Assembly (NCBI GenBank): GCA_003254905.1
Contig: QANU01011901.1
Location: 1,251,176-1,315,175 of the forward strand
Direction of reading: 5' to 3'
Source: Nissolia schottii
Taxonomy: Eukaryota; Streptophyta; Magnoliopsida; Fabales; Fabaceae
DNA length: 64,000 nucleotides
This document shows positions 9,835 through 30,136 of this stretch, piece by piece. The translations under genes and the position numbers were made by a program. The notes under the pieces are model-generated. The model saw only the letters and a list, made by a program, of their open reading frames with translations. It was not told the origin of the DNA and did no database searches. How positions within the stretch are numbered: position 1 is the stretch's first letter; each line of letters opens with the position of its first letter.

Positions 9835-12516
9835 ATGGCTTCCAATTCAAACGCTTTGGTCTGTCTCTCCACCGTGGAGCGCCCTCAAACGCTGCATCTT
9901 TCAGGTTATGTTCCTATCCGAGCTCCTCTTACCTGTGATGATGATGATGATGATGATGATTCCGACTTTGATGTTTCTAGAAATAATGCCACACTTTCAT
10001 ATATTTCCCATGACTCTGACGCTTCCGAAACCCTAAGCCATTTGGTGGCTGATCCAGAAGCTGATGATTATTGTACCTCTGAAGATGAGGAACTATCTGC
10101 TACTCGTGGTCTAACCTTGCGTGTTATGCCCTTTGCCTATTTGTCTACCTATGATGATGGCGATGAGGAGAGTGAAGTGGAAGTTCATGATGATGAGGTT
10201 TTGAGTGTTGTGAGGGTTCCCCATAACTCTGTTGGTGCCCCGAGAGTTAAGGTGCTGGATGTTGAAGACCATAATGCTGAAACTCTGGTGTCTATGAGCT
10301 CTTTCCCTGTTAGTCAGTCATTGCTTGCTGGTGAGTTCTCGTCTTCCGAGTATGCTGATTTGGTTAATTCTACTGAAGAAGCCGACAATGGCATTGAGAG
10401 TAGTGGGATAGGAAAGGAAGTGGTGGTGGATGAAAATCTTGGTGATAGAGTAGTAGGTTATGATGAATGCCCTACTGTATCTGACAATGATGTTATGTTG
10501 CTGTATTCATTAGACAATTTGAACAATGAGCAATTTGAGAAGGTAAGAGTAGTGTTAAATGAGTTGGAGGAGGAAGAATATGACATTGAAGATGGTTCCA
10601 TAATGCAAGGGAAGCTGGAGGTTGAAACCGGAGACGCTACTCCCATGGTTAATGGAATTTTGATTATGGCTGGTGACACCAGGTCATTGAAGTCCAACGT
10701 TGAGGATTATAGTTACGGCAGAACGCTGAAACAGAATACTAGTAGTGTTCATGATCTACATGGACAGAATTCCCAATTGCATCCTGATTTTAGCATGACG
10801 GATGAACCTGTAACAGAAGCCTTTGCTGAAACTGCAGAATATAGTACAGCTCCAAGCAGTGTAGCTAATGGGAGTGAAGGTTTTGTTTTTGATCACGAAA
10901 GTGAGTGCGAGAAGCTGGTAGGTACAACTAAACCTGTGATCAACTCAAACGCTAAATTACATGATTCTTCTGTTAGTTTTGAATCTGGTGATGATGCTTG
11001 TGAAGGTAAACAAATTCAGAGTGCTGATTCTTCTGAATGGTTGGACCCAAGACTGCTTCAAGAGACTGCAAATTTGGAAAATGATCTGTCTGAGGCTGAT
11101 TTAGATGTTTGTCAACAAGATGACCCATTTTGCAGTTCCTGTTCACATGAATACGTGGAAACAGATCTTAACTTGGGAAACAAAGTTAAAAAAGAAGCCA
11201 CTGTTGCATTCAACACTGCAAGTCAAGAATCAAAGACAGATGGTTTTGCTTCAGATGGGGATACAGAAGGATTGATGTCATTAGGCCTTGAAGAGTTCAA
11301 GGAACAAATTTCTGCTCTCTCTATGCTTTTGGGGTCAAAAGATTCTGTAAAGAACTGTCAGCAAGAACAACTTGTCAGGAGTTCAGGTGAACCAGATAGC
11401 AGCACCGTTATGGTCACCTCTGCTGATGAATCCAGCGTTATCTTTTTCAAAGATCCAAGTAGTTTCAGTTCTTTACTACAAGCTGAAGCTAGATTTTATC
11501 ACCATATAAGTGAGAAAGAAAAGGAAAAAATACAGAGGATACAGGACATAAGTGTGAAATTCTTGAGGCTTGTCTTGCGAGTAAATCTATCCCTTGAAGA
11601 ATCCTTTGTTTCAAAAGTTTTATGCAGGTTGGTTGCGGATATTGAAAGGCGCTCGAATCAGGAATTCGTCATCAAGTCAGCAAAAGTATTAGCGAAGAAG
11701 CTTGAAAAGGATTGTGAAGATGATTTAGACATTTCTTTGAACATTCTAGTTCTTGGTAAAAGTGGGGTGGGAAAGAGTGCAACAATAAACTCTATTTTTG
11801 GCGATATGAAGGTCGTGACAAATGCATTTGAACCTGCCACAACCTCCATAAAAGAGGTGTCTGGAACTTTAGATGGAGTCAAGATCAGAATCCTTGATAC
11901 ACCTGGCCTCAGGCCCACTATGAAAGAGCAAGCTTTCAACCGAAAGATATTGTCTTCTATTAAGAGGTATATGAAGAAGTTTCCTGTAGATGTCATTCTC
12001 TATGTTGATCGGGTAGACGCCCAAACCAGAGATCTGAATGACTTACCAATATTAAGGTCAATCACTAGTTCTCTCAGTCCATCGACATGGCAACGCACTA
12101 TTCTTACCCTGACACATGCTGCTTCTACTCCTTTGGATGGACCATCAGGATCCCCTCTGAGCTATGAGTTATCTGTTGCTTCAAAATCCTGTCTTGTTCA
12201 ACAAGCAATCACCCAAGCAGTCGGTGGTCTGTGTCAGCTGAGTCCAAGTTTCATGTGTCCAGTGTACCTCGTCGAGAACCATTCATTATGGGGCAAATTT
12301 GTGCTTCCCACTGGACTTAGCTGGAGAAGCGAACTATTAGCTTTGTGTTCCTCTCTGAAGATTCTATCTGAAATTTCTTCTGTGTCAGGGCCTCAAACTC
12401 TTTTTGATAATTGGAAGCAGTTTTTCTTCCAGGACAATACCCCACCTCTGAGTCATCCTTTATCTTCTTTACTGCAGTCTCGTGCTCATCTAAAATTCAA
12501 ATCCAGTTGGAATTGA
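9835..12516 (+). CDS. Toc159-family chloroplast import GTPase, A and G domains only
   Basis: Toc159-family GTPases are preprotein receptors of the chloroplast outer envelope. This intronless frame encodes 893 aa from an ATG in good context (CACCATGG). Residues 1 to about 600 form an acidic, Ser/Asp/Glu-rich A domain that includes eight Asp in a row. A GTPase domain follows: P-loop GKSGVGKS at 641-648, DTPGL at 688-692, LTHAA at 759-763 and VENH at 813-816, plus the family signature PVDVILYVDR. The protein stops at SRAHLKFKSSWN, where family members continue into a large C-terminal M domain that anchors them. I see no M-domain remnant downstream. It may be a soluble or dominant-interfering paralogue, or a gene decaying at its 3' end. 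The G motifs look intact. Confidence 0.85.
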   Translation: MASNSNALVCLSTVERPQTLHLSGYVPIRAPLTCDDDDDDDDSDFDVSRNNATLSYISHDSDASETLSHLVADPEADDYCTSEDEELSATRGLTLRVMPFAYLSTYDDGDEESEVEVHDDEVLSVVRVPHNSVGAPRVKVLDVEDHNAETLVSMSSFPVSQSLLAGEFSSSEYADLVNSTEEADNGIESSGIGKEVVVDENLGDRVVGYDECPTVSDNDVMLLYSLDNLNNEQFEKVRVVLNELEEEEYDIEDGSIMQGKLEVETGDATPMVNGILIMAGDTRSLKSNVEDYSYGRTLKQNTSSVHDLHGQNSQLHPDFSMTDEPVTEAFAETAEYSTAPSSVANGSEGFVFDHESECEKLVGTTKPVINSNAKLHDSSVSFESGDDACEGKQIQSADSSEWLDPRLLQETANLENDLSEADLDVCQQDDPFCSSCSHEYVETDLNLGNKVKKEATVAFNTASQESKTDGFASDGDTEGLMSLGLEEFKEQISALSMLLGSKDSVKNCQQEQLVRSSGEPDSSTVMVTSADESSVIFFKDPSSFSSLLQAEARFYHHISEKEKEKIQRIQDISVKFLRLVLRVNLSLEESFVSKVLCRLVADIERRSNQEFVIKSAKVLAKKLEKDCEDDLDISLNILVLGKSGVGKSATINSIFGDMKVVTNAFEPATTSIKEVSGTLDGVKIRILDTPGLRPTMKEQAFNRKILSSIKRYMKKFPVDVILYVDRVDAQTRDLNDLPILRSITSSLSPSTWQRTILTLTHAASTPLDGPSGSPLSYELSVASKSCLVQQAITQAVGGLCQLSPSFMCPVYLVENHSLWGKFVLPTGLSWRSELLALCSSLKILSEISSVSGPQTLFDNWKQFFFQDNTPPLSHPLSSLLQSRAHLKFKSSWN
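9937..9960 (+). repeat. (GAT)8 trinucleotide repeat coding for eight Asp
   Basis: Eight consecutive GAT codons in the acidic domain of the Toc159-like gene. Length variation here would change the protein without shifting frame. Confidence 0.95.
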
Positions 12517-13599
12517 CTTAGATGTTTACTTTGGAAATGATTGAGTACGGACTTAACTAGTTGTTGCCGATCAAGCCAGTGGGGAAACTCAGCTAGTGTC
12601 AGCAGGTTCATAGAAAAGCTAATTTTGTGGACTCTCATGAATGGTGGTTGAAGCTCCTCAAAAGAAATATGATATCCGAATTCATGTCTCAGGTTTTTGT
12701 AATGTCAATTCTTGGCTGGCACCATGACCTTGAGAGTCAGCTTTGCATGAAATCTTGCTACTTATGATAGCTTTTCAAACCACAAATAATGAGAGCTAAA
12801 ATTTCCACTTAGATTCCTCGACATAAATTTCAATTTACATTCTCTACCACTTTTCTTTTCATAAAAATAATGTTTTGTTAGGGGGCTTGACAATAGTTCA
12901 ACAGCAACTTGATATGGATGCCATGGCCGTTGTAAATATGGTTTCGATTGCAGACGAGAGAATATTGGATCTGTTCTTTTTTTTTTTGGGTAAGGTTTGA
13001 TTTCTTTTGGTAATGAGAATATTGGATCTGTGATAATATTTGGTGAAAATACCTGTGAAAATTCGGATTAGGGAATAAAGTGCAAAAATATAATTGTTGA
13101 CGAAAAAAATTAAAGGCCTGAACTATTAAATATTTATAATCTATCATATGAATATTTGTATATTGTAATATTTCAAAATAATATTCTTTTCATCAATGAT
13201 TATGATTATATATATTTACTTACTAAAATGTTGTATATATTTTAAACTTGTAATATTCATATTGTTATGGGTGCGTCAATCATTTTTATATCAAAAATCC
13301 CAAAAATGTTTTATATCAATTAATGATCATTATACGTATAACATACAATTTCTAAAATTATAAACAACGCATCCCAATTTCGAACTCATTTTCGTCATTG
13401 TTTTTCCTCATCTGCATCCTGTCATCCTCGCTCTATTATCTTTATCCTCGTTATTCTCTCATTATCGTCATCCTCTCATCATCGCCATTCTCCTCTTATC
13501 ATGTGAAAGTTAATTAAAATGGAATTAAGATAACAAAAGATTGGTTTTCTTTTAAAATGGATTAGATCTACCTTTAGCAATGGTGGTTTACTTGTTACA
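12517..13599. other. Intergenic 3' flank of the Toc159-like gene, AT-rich
   Basis: After the stop codon the sequence shows no continuing similarity to the Toc159 M domain. It becomes AT-rich, with a T-run near 12979 and a pyrimidine-rich stretch of CTCATC/GTCATC-like units at 13380-13500. No gene is visible. Confidence 0.5.
12958..13031. repeat. 17-bp direct repeat flanking a 40-bp T-rich segment
   Basis: GAGAATATTGGATCTGT occurs at 12958-12974 and again at 13015-13031. The 40 bases between start with a T-run. This could be a tiny insertion with a target-site duplication or a local tandem duplication. Confidence 0.7.
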
Positions 13600-14590
13600 T
13601 ATACTTGAGTGGACAATTATTTGTAAAATGTCATACCTGTGAACATAAGCGTGCAATGTTTGTGCATTATGCCACATAAAATTTGTGCACAGATGCTTAT
13701 AAAGTTTGTGCATTAAAGAGTCTAATAAATTTTGGAATGTATGATTCATGTAAAGGTTTGTGAACATAAACGAGTAATATTTGTGCATTCTATCACATAA
13801 AGTTTGTGCACAGATGCTTATAAAGTTTGTAAGAGTCTAATGAATTTTGAAACTTGTTACAAATACTTGAGTAGATAATTACTTGTGAAATGTCATACTT
13901 GTGAACATAAGCGTGTAATGTTTTTGCATTATACCACATAGATGCTTATAAAGTTTGTGCATTAAAGAGTCTAATATTTTTTGGAATGTATGATCCATTT
14001 TGTGAATATAAGCAAGTAACGTTTGTGCACAAATGCTTATAAAGTTTGTGCATCAAAGAGTCTGATAAATTATGAAATGTATGGTTCGTGTAAAGGTTTG
14101 TGAACATAAGCGTACGATGTTTGTACATTATACCACATAAAGTTTATGCACAAATGCTTATAAAATTTGTGCATCAAAGAGTCTAATAAATTCTAGAATG
14201 TATGGTCCATGTAAAGGTTTGTAAACATAAACAAATAATGTTTGTACATTATACTACATAAAGTTTGTGTACAAATGCTTATAAAGTTTGTGTATCAAAT
14301 AATCTAATGAATTATGGAATGCATGGCACATGTGAATGTTTTGTAAACATAAGCGAGTAATATTTTTGCATTCTATTATAAAGTTTGTGCATCAATGTTT
14401 ATGGTTTTGTGAACATAAACTAATAATGTTTGTGCATTATACTACATAAAATTTGTAACCTATGCTTATAAAGTTTGCGCATCAAAGAGTCTAATGAATT
14501 ATGGAATGTATGGTCCATGTAAAAGTAATGTTTGTTCATTCTATTACATAATATTTGTACACAGATGCTTATAAAGTTTGTGCACGCGAG
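13600..14590. repeat. Minisatellite, period about 120 bp, roughly eight units
   Basis: A unit containing GCTTATAAAGTTTGTGCAT, AAAGAGTCTAATRAATT, GGAATGTATG, GTTTGTGAACATAAGCG and a TTGTGCATT...CACATAAAGTTTGTGCA stretch recurs. Anchor GCTTATAAAG-like sites occur near 13695, 13816, 13943, 14035, 14156, 14277, 14464 and 14567. Most spacings are 121, with one shortened (92) and one extended unit. Units differ by scattered substitutions and deletions. Each contains shorter internal echoes of GTTTGTGCA. Open frames on the minus strand are by-products of the repeat. Confidence 0.85.
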
Positions 14591-15265
14591 TGAAAATTAA
14601 GAAACACAAATCGCGTGTGTGCGCACATTTAAGTATAGAGTGGAGATCCGTGCATGCGTGAGTGTGTATTCATAATGGGTCCAAACGCATTTAATACAGA
14701 ATGTCTATATATATATATATATATATATATTTTCGGGCCGTATGAATGATATGTCACCAGAGCCTGGCGTACTTCATACACAAAATGATCCAAATCAATC
14801 TTTTATCCTACTATACAGGTCTCATTTTTATTGAAAAGTTATATGAAATATATCAACACGAGAATAAATTATTTACATACGGTGATGAAAGTTGAGAAAA
14901 AATGTCACATAAAATAATAAAAATAATTTAATGATTGTATGAAAGCATGTCATTTTTTCGAATCGGATGAATACTTTTCGCTCAACCTCACTCTGGATTG
15001 AAATTATATCACATGAAACAATTTAACATAATACATGTTCCTAATTTAATTTCATTGTTTTTAACAAAATGAAAGGCATATGAATGGTGGGGGCTTATTA
15101 GGTTCTATTTATCCAAATGGCGAGAGCGAATGATGGGTTTCCCTCGCTGTGCTAAGAGTGAGATGGAGTAGCTCTGCCACTGCTTCTGCTTTGCATTCAC
15201 TCATTCACCCATTTCCGTTTCCATTTCCATTTCCTAATCCCAGGAAAGCAAAACAAAGGACAAAC
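14591..15265. other. Promoter side of the IleRS gene with a (TA)n tract
   Basis: This interval holds a (TA)12 run at about 14706-14730 and AT-rich sequence, followed by the GC-richer leader of the IleRS gene. The frame of exon 1 is open upstream to about 15149 but has no ATG before 15266. Confidence 0.5.
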
Positions 15266-23714
<8,449 letters not shown>

Positions 23715-24568
23715 GATTTCATGACCCAAGTTCATATTGCAGACTATACGATTTTTAGCAATGCTTCAGTTTCGTTTTCTACTTGGTTACAATTCTTTTT
23801 CCCACATCTTACAAGTTGATTTATGGATTTATCAGTGACTGTCACCTTTCTCAAACAGAATAAAACCTTGGAAGTTTCCTTTATGCAATGTATATAACGC
23901 TGCAGATACACCAAATGATCATTGGTAATTTTAAGTGCATCTGAAATCATTGTTTTATTTATCAATTCTCTGTGTCCCTAATTACAATGGTAAAAGTTAT
24001 TGCATCACTAATTGGACAAGCTCTTGCAAACACTACAAAAATTATTTTGAGTAAATTTTGAAAGAATTATGAAAGTTAAATTCTTTTTTGCTTTTTGGTG
24101 AATATGCTTTGGAAACTAATTCCTCACAATCAAGATCTTCAAATATTAAAATTTTCAAACTAAAAATCCCCTACATGAATTTCCATTTGAAAGCCACTTT
24201 CCAGTTAACGCTACATTCAAAAGCAAAGCAGCTTTAACAATGCGCTATTTCGCCACCCGTACAAGCGAAAGAATGTGTTTCCCCTTTCTGCATAGCCGTG
24301 TGCGTTACAAGTTAACATAGAATAGTCTCTGCATAGACATCACAAATCAGCTAGCAAAGCAATTTTTTGCAAGCTCCCATTTTTGCCACAGCATAAGGAC
24401 TCATTAAATTGTTGGTTAATATATGCCTGCAGCATAACCACCCAAGATAGAGCACAATGTTGATGAATTTACAGACATGGGGGATGTCCAAATACAGACA
24501 GTCCCCCAATTTGCTGCAGCATGGCAGATTCAAGCAACAAACATAAGCCCATGTTAGGATTTATTGAG
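23715..24568. other. Convergent intergenic region, 3' ends of IleRS and PRMT4-like genes
   Basis: The two genes face each other here, 854 bases apart between stop codons, so both 3' UTRs must share the interval. On the minus strand CAATAAAT lies immediately after the PRMT stop (about 24558-24566) and may act as a polyadenylation signal. No open frame with a family signature is seen. Confidence 0.55.
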
Positions 24569-27500
24569 TTAGGCATTATGCATCAGTGAATCAATCTGAA
24601 TGCATGAATTAGGTGAAGGCTGGTGCATTATCTCGGATTCATCCAAATCCTGAGATTGGATATGTATATCCTGTCAAAGAAAGTGACTGTCACTGACAAA
24701 ACAAACATAGTAAACATAGTGAAGACAAAAACAAACTGCCAGGGACACCAGTATACTTATTTTCCAGCTTCAAGTTTTCCCTAGAATTTCATATCACAAG
24801 TGAGCACAGAAAAAGGCAGATGAAATGACGATAAATTCAATACCTGTGTCTGTATAAGTGGTTGAGATTGCTGATCTTGGGCAAACGCATAAGCTTGTGG
24901 TTGAGACATTCTATAGTACGGTTCTTTCAGATCAAGCTTACATGAAGATGTTTGAAGAATCCCTCCTTGTTCAGCACCAGGACCCCACATTTTTGCTGAT
25001 GCAAATCGAAATTTTCTTAATTAACATCAAGGTGCATGTATAGAAATAACAAGGAAAAGAAATAAGACAATTACTAACCTGACAATGTTAAATATATTGT
25101 ATAACTCTGAGCATTATGGGCAATCAAGTGAAGCCTGCCAGTAAGTTCTTGTCCTGCCATGACATAGATTGGCTGAGAGAGAACACAACGTAACTGGTAC
25201 CAGTGGGTTGTTGGTGAACCAGGAGCAGTGGTAAGCCACCTTTGCACAGTACTGTGGATTTGTAATGATTGGAAACAAATCAACAAATAGGAATAGCCCC
25301 AATCCTTGACGAGTAAAAGACAGACTAGACCTAACTGATAAAAGAGGAAAGTTTACCTTCCACCAAACAGTACATCAAACCAACATGCCAACCCATGTAC
25401 TCTGGCACCCACAGAGGATATGAATCTCAGAGGAATGTCAATTTCATACAGTTCTTCTTCCTACAGAATAAAAAGTGATCTGGTAACACATTCAAAGGTA
25501 ACTTTACTTCAATCATGAAAAAATATTTAAAAAGGAAAGAATAAATACAACCAACAGTAGACAATTTGTACCCAGAAAAATGATATGTAAACCAGAAAGG
25601 ATCCAAAAACGAAATTTGTTGCATTAAAAAAAAATCTATTAGAGGAAAACTTGATGACATATAATAGATCATCTTGTTCCATCAAAAAGTGGAAAATATC
25701 AAGCCAAACAGGACCTCAAGAAAATAACACAATAAAACAATCTCAAAAGAAAAATTGGAAATCTGCAAAATACAAAGTTAACTTGTACCTTTATTTTGGT
25801 GAAGTCTAGCACGTGGAACACAGGAGGAGCCATTAACAATCTTGGATCAAAAGCATCCACCACAGGCTTTATGGAGAAGGAAAAGGAAATTGGAAAGAAC
25901 AACAGTGACATCACAAATTTTAGCAACAACAGTCCAATTTTACCATAACAAAACCAACAGGGTATATCAGGATGGTGCACAAATACTCAGAAGATATCCC
26001 CATAGCCTGAAGGCAACAATTGCTAACAAATGTTATCGTATCCCCCAATTTCCGTTAGCCTATTTGAACCCCAACAGCACAGTTCTGTGTCTGCACCATT
26101 CCCATCTAAATAAATTAAAAGTCTTAATATCTTATTATCTCCCCAAAATTGCAAATAATAAAATGTGAAGAAAGTAAAAAATGGATCCCAAATTTTAATT
26201 TGACAGCATACATAACAGTGTGAGAAAGCGATATCACATTTAACCTTCTTTCACGGCAGGTGGGATTCCCACCCAAACAACCATTTCATAGTACAACCAA
26301 ATCTAGACTATTGTTGCAGGAAACAATTAATTAATGATACCCTTCATTAAATCTCTGAAAACAAGTTAGTATGATACCTGAGAAAAGTATCCCTGAAATG
26401 CAGTTCCATGTAGAGGCATCAAATCAACACCATAATAGTTTTGCTGCTGCCAAAATAGGGCCTGAACAACAACGATCAGTGAGTTAGAGAGAAAATTGTA
26501 TATAGAAACAAAACAGAATAGTCAGAATAGTTGCAAACTTCACTGAACAATCATAGGTGAAAATTAAAAGAATGCTAGACCATGATACAATTCTAAAATC
26601 ACTTTTTTTGCAGCTAACATCAAGGATTCTACAAAACAAAGTAATTTGTCATTTTTTATTCTATATCTGAATATAATTGGAATCCATATATCTAGACAAC
26701 TGAATCAAAGCTCAACAAGGGAATATGTCTTGTGGGTGTCCACACGCACTCTCTCTCCAACACAGATATGCGCACCATATTAGCCATTTCAACAAACAAA
26801 TATTCATCCCATAAACACATGCTCAAACTACTAAGAACTATCAGATTCTGAACAAAATGTGCATGGAGGGAAGGGAATACACACAGACACGCGCACAAAT
26901 ATAAACCAAACACACAATAATTACGCACCTTATTAGCAATTTCAATAAACAAATATTCATCAGTGAAAGGTGCCATATGAATCCTACACCAGTAATAAAT
27001 TCAAAATTAGGAGAAGACAACTAACTTATTACAAATGAATAAGCATTGGAAATGAACTGCAGTGTTTATTTCAAACCCTACTCATTAAATAATGTCATTT
27101 AGAAGAAGGAAGCATTAAAATCTTGAACAATCAAATTTGGCTCAGAAATTAAAATGAAATACAAGTGTAAAACATGAGTTATACGTTTCTGAAACATAAT
27201 GTGCTTGGATATTATTGTGAATTGCCACCGAAGTTGTGATATATCTTTTTCCAAATACAAAAATATGTGATAGATGTTGTCACTAATAAAAGTTAACTTG
27301 TCAATAATCTTTGGGTAAAAAAAAAAAAATTAGATGAAAACATGTCACTATCAAAAGGAAGCTAATTATCTGCCAATAACTTGCCTAGGTAAAATCCAAT
27401 GAGCATAATCACGTTTAGCATTTTCACATGCAAGAAGCTCCAAGAAAGACAAGAGGGTGCTAATTTACCTTCCCACACCAGGAAACATTTTTCCAGTAGG

Positions 27501-30136
27501 GGTGAGAAATCTATCTCTGGCAATGACATAAGACTCTAACATTCTTTCATTAACTAACAAGGTGCCTGCCAGACAACAAAGTAAACATATTGGCAACATA
27601 GATACATGCATAACACAAAAATATCAGAATCATTCTCTAGATTGACCAAAGAACGTAGAATATGAGCTTACCCATAGGCTCAGAGATCAGAACATCTGCT
27701 TTGTCTGGCAATTCAACATCCTCAACTTTGCCTTTAATCACCTAGAGTTGTTACATAATATAGCTTCCAGAAAAATGAGATGGCTAAAGAGTAACAACTA
27801 TAGCAAAAAGACCAAGGAAATAGATCTCACTGTAATTCGTTGAGCCAGTGTTGGGTTTCCAGCAATAAGTTTCCGCGCATATTCTGCCATTTCAGATGCT
27901 TCCACAGCATAAACATGTTTTGCACCAGCCTAAGAGGGATAGCCAGGCCTTAGAAAAAGCTTTGGATATAGGAGGTGAGGAAACACCAAGAATTTTCATT
28001 GAGCTAGAAGCAAGGACACTTATCATATACTACAAATAGGGTTATTCAACTATCGAATTGATATACCTGAGCAGCAAACAACGACAAAATGCCACTACCA
28101 GCACCAACATCAACTACTACACGACCTATGAAATCAGCACGGTTCTCCATAACAGCTGCATAATAGGTTCCTAAACAATGTCATCAACAAATTAATCAGC
28201 TAAAGGAAAATACACAGGTAAATAATTTTAAAATAATAAAAAAGAAATGCGGACACACAAAAATGAGGATCACTCAAGTACAATAGGGAATAACCTGTTC
28301 TCACATAGTCCTGCAACATATTTTGCTGATGTAGAAGTTGTCCATAATAATGAAAATACATTTTTGCAGAAGATGGCTCTATCTTTTCATCAAATTTGCT
28401 CTTGGCATTTATAATAGTTCCATTTGGCAAGTTTCCTCCTGGATTAAAAAAATTAAATTTATAGTCAAACAAATATCATAGGTTACTTAAAGATAATGAA
28501 AGTGATCATGCATGTGGTAAAAAGGAGCTTGTGGGAACAGGTAAATAAACAGTGAAATGTATAATTAACGCAGAGATCATGATCCATGTTAAAAATGAAA
28601 AATTATTGCCAAAAGAAATATTTGGCAGGAGAGTCTGTTATCCAAACAATTTTAAGAGTTGGACGGTGTCTTTATATTAGCTTATTTTAAGTTTAAAACA
28701 ACTTATAACCAAAATTTGTTTTTTGATTAACTTTATTTTAGGTTCAAAACAGTTTATAATCAAAAGCTCCCTGACCCTGAGACAGCTTTTCATTTAAAAA
28801 AAAAAAGGATTATTTTTCATAAATAATCAGTTACCAAACATGCTCATATAAAGAAAAACATAAAAGCATGCTATAAGACACAACATCAACACTACCTAGA
28901 GAAGAATAATTGCAATGAGATTGAAAGCAACATGAGAAGTATCATTAACAAGAAACTTCTTTTTCCATGAATAATAAGATATTCTAAGTTCCTCTATTAC
29001 ACACAGATAATTTACAGATATGTTGAATGATAAATGCATTTCAAGTAATAAAAATATATTAAGAAACAATGTTGCACCTCTACATTCCACATTATATATG
29101 TCGAATTACTAATTACTAATAATCTACAAATGTCATCCTGACCACCACAGATGACTTGAAATAATAAAAATCTACATATTTTTGCCAAACCACTTCTTTT
29201 ATTCTTTCTTAATGTGATATTATCCTTCCACAACTAAATAAAAATAAAAGCAATGAATAGACAGAATTTCCAAAGCAACATTAATTCCATGTTGGAACAA
29301 TGTCATGCAACAGAGGCCATTTTACGACTACACAAATTTTAACAGCACCTTGAACCTTGACTTCTTTCTTCCATTGTTGGACTACACAATGGAAGCCAGC
29401 ACTTTCCTCCTCATTTCTAAACAGGATAGCAAGTCCCTTGGAATATGATGTCTGGTTCAAAAATAGCAATGTCAAAATGCTTAAGTATTTGCCAATAGAC
29501 CTATGAACTAAACAAGGACAATATCACAACAATGCACTACGCAAAGCTCACAGGAGCAAAAGCGTCAGNCATAAAATGTAGTGAGACTATGTTAATTCAA
29601 ATGTTTTCTTTGAACACAAGCAACAATAACCCTCCGTACCTTTTTACCAACATCAGACCCTTCTTCCAGCATGCAAACCGATTGAACAGGACCCAACTTG
29701 AATAGCTGTTAGGTCAAAACACAAATGAACAATATTCAGGAGATTCTAATCAAAACACTCCTCTCATTAACTGCACGTTCCGCCATTCAGTAAAACGCAG
29801 CATAGGGAAACCAGAATTTGAAGTAAAAAAAACAGCTTACAATACTGCCGCCATTAAAACACACAACATAATAGCTCAAAAACAAAATCACATTTTTTCG
29901 TCTGGTGTAATTTGATTGGGGAAAACTAAGCAGAGCGGGAAAACGTGAAGATGAACCTGAGCAGTTCGAAGATCGACATTGAGGGGAATCTGCTGAGATT
30001 CGTGATGAATTCGAAGACCGTCACAGCTGAATCGAGCAATCCCCGGCGAAGCAGAAGAAAAACCCGAAGAGAGGTCCGCAACCGATGCCAGAACGAACTC
30101 TCGCTGCTTCCACTTTTCTCCTACCGCTTCCTCCAT
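24569..30136 (-). CDS. Type I protein arginine methyltransferase, PRMT4/CARM1 type
   Basis: It transfers methyl groups from SAM to arginine (asymmetric dimethylation) on histone H3 and other nuclear proteins. Fifteen exons join in frame: 30136-29957, 29705-29640, 29451-29349, 28438-28295, 28170-28067, 27929-27831, 27741-27672, 27565-27469, 26983-26929, 26461-26378, 25866-25789, 25460-25357, 25251-25079, 24995-24844, 24670-24569. They encode 536 aa. Visible in order: a PH-like N-terminal CARM1 region; the YFxxY-type motif in [14 protein letters not shown] motif [11 protein letters not shown] at 182-191; the double-E loop SEPMG...NERMLESY with E253 and E262; the THW loop in TTHWYQLRC; and the plant tail [13 protein letters not shown]. 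Length and tail fit Arabidopsis PRMT4A/PRMT4B. The start at 30136 is the first in-frame ATG. Confidence 0.93.
29569..29569. other. Single ambiguous base (N)
   Basis: The only undetermined base noticed in the window. It lies in the PRMT4-like intron between exons 2 and 3 and does not affect coding. Confidence 0.95.

Noticed and set aside
12878-14128. Several minus-strand frames rich in His, Tyr and Asn
   Set aside because: They are created by the minisatellite and AT-rich repeats, as shown by repeated near-identical peptides such as LMHKLYKHLCTN.
15149-15265. Extending IleRS upstream of 15266
   Set aside because: The frame is open but has no ATG; the first codon at 15149 is GTG, which is not expected as a plant nuclear start.
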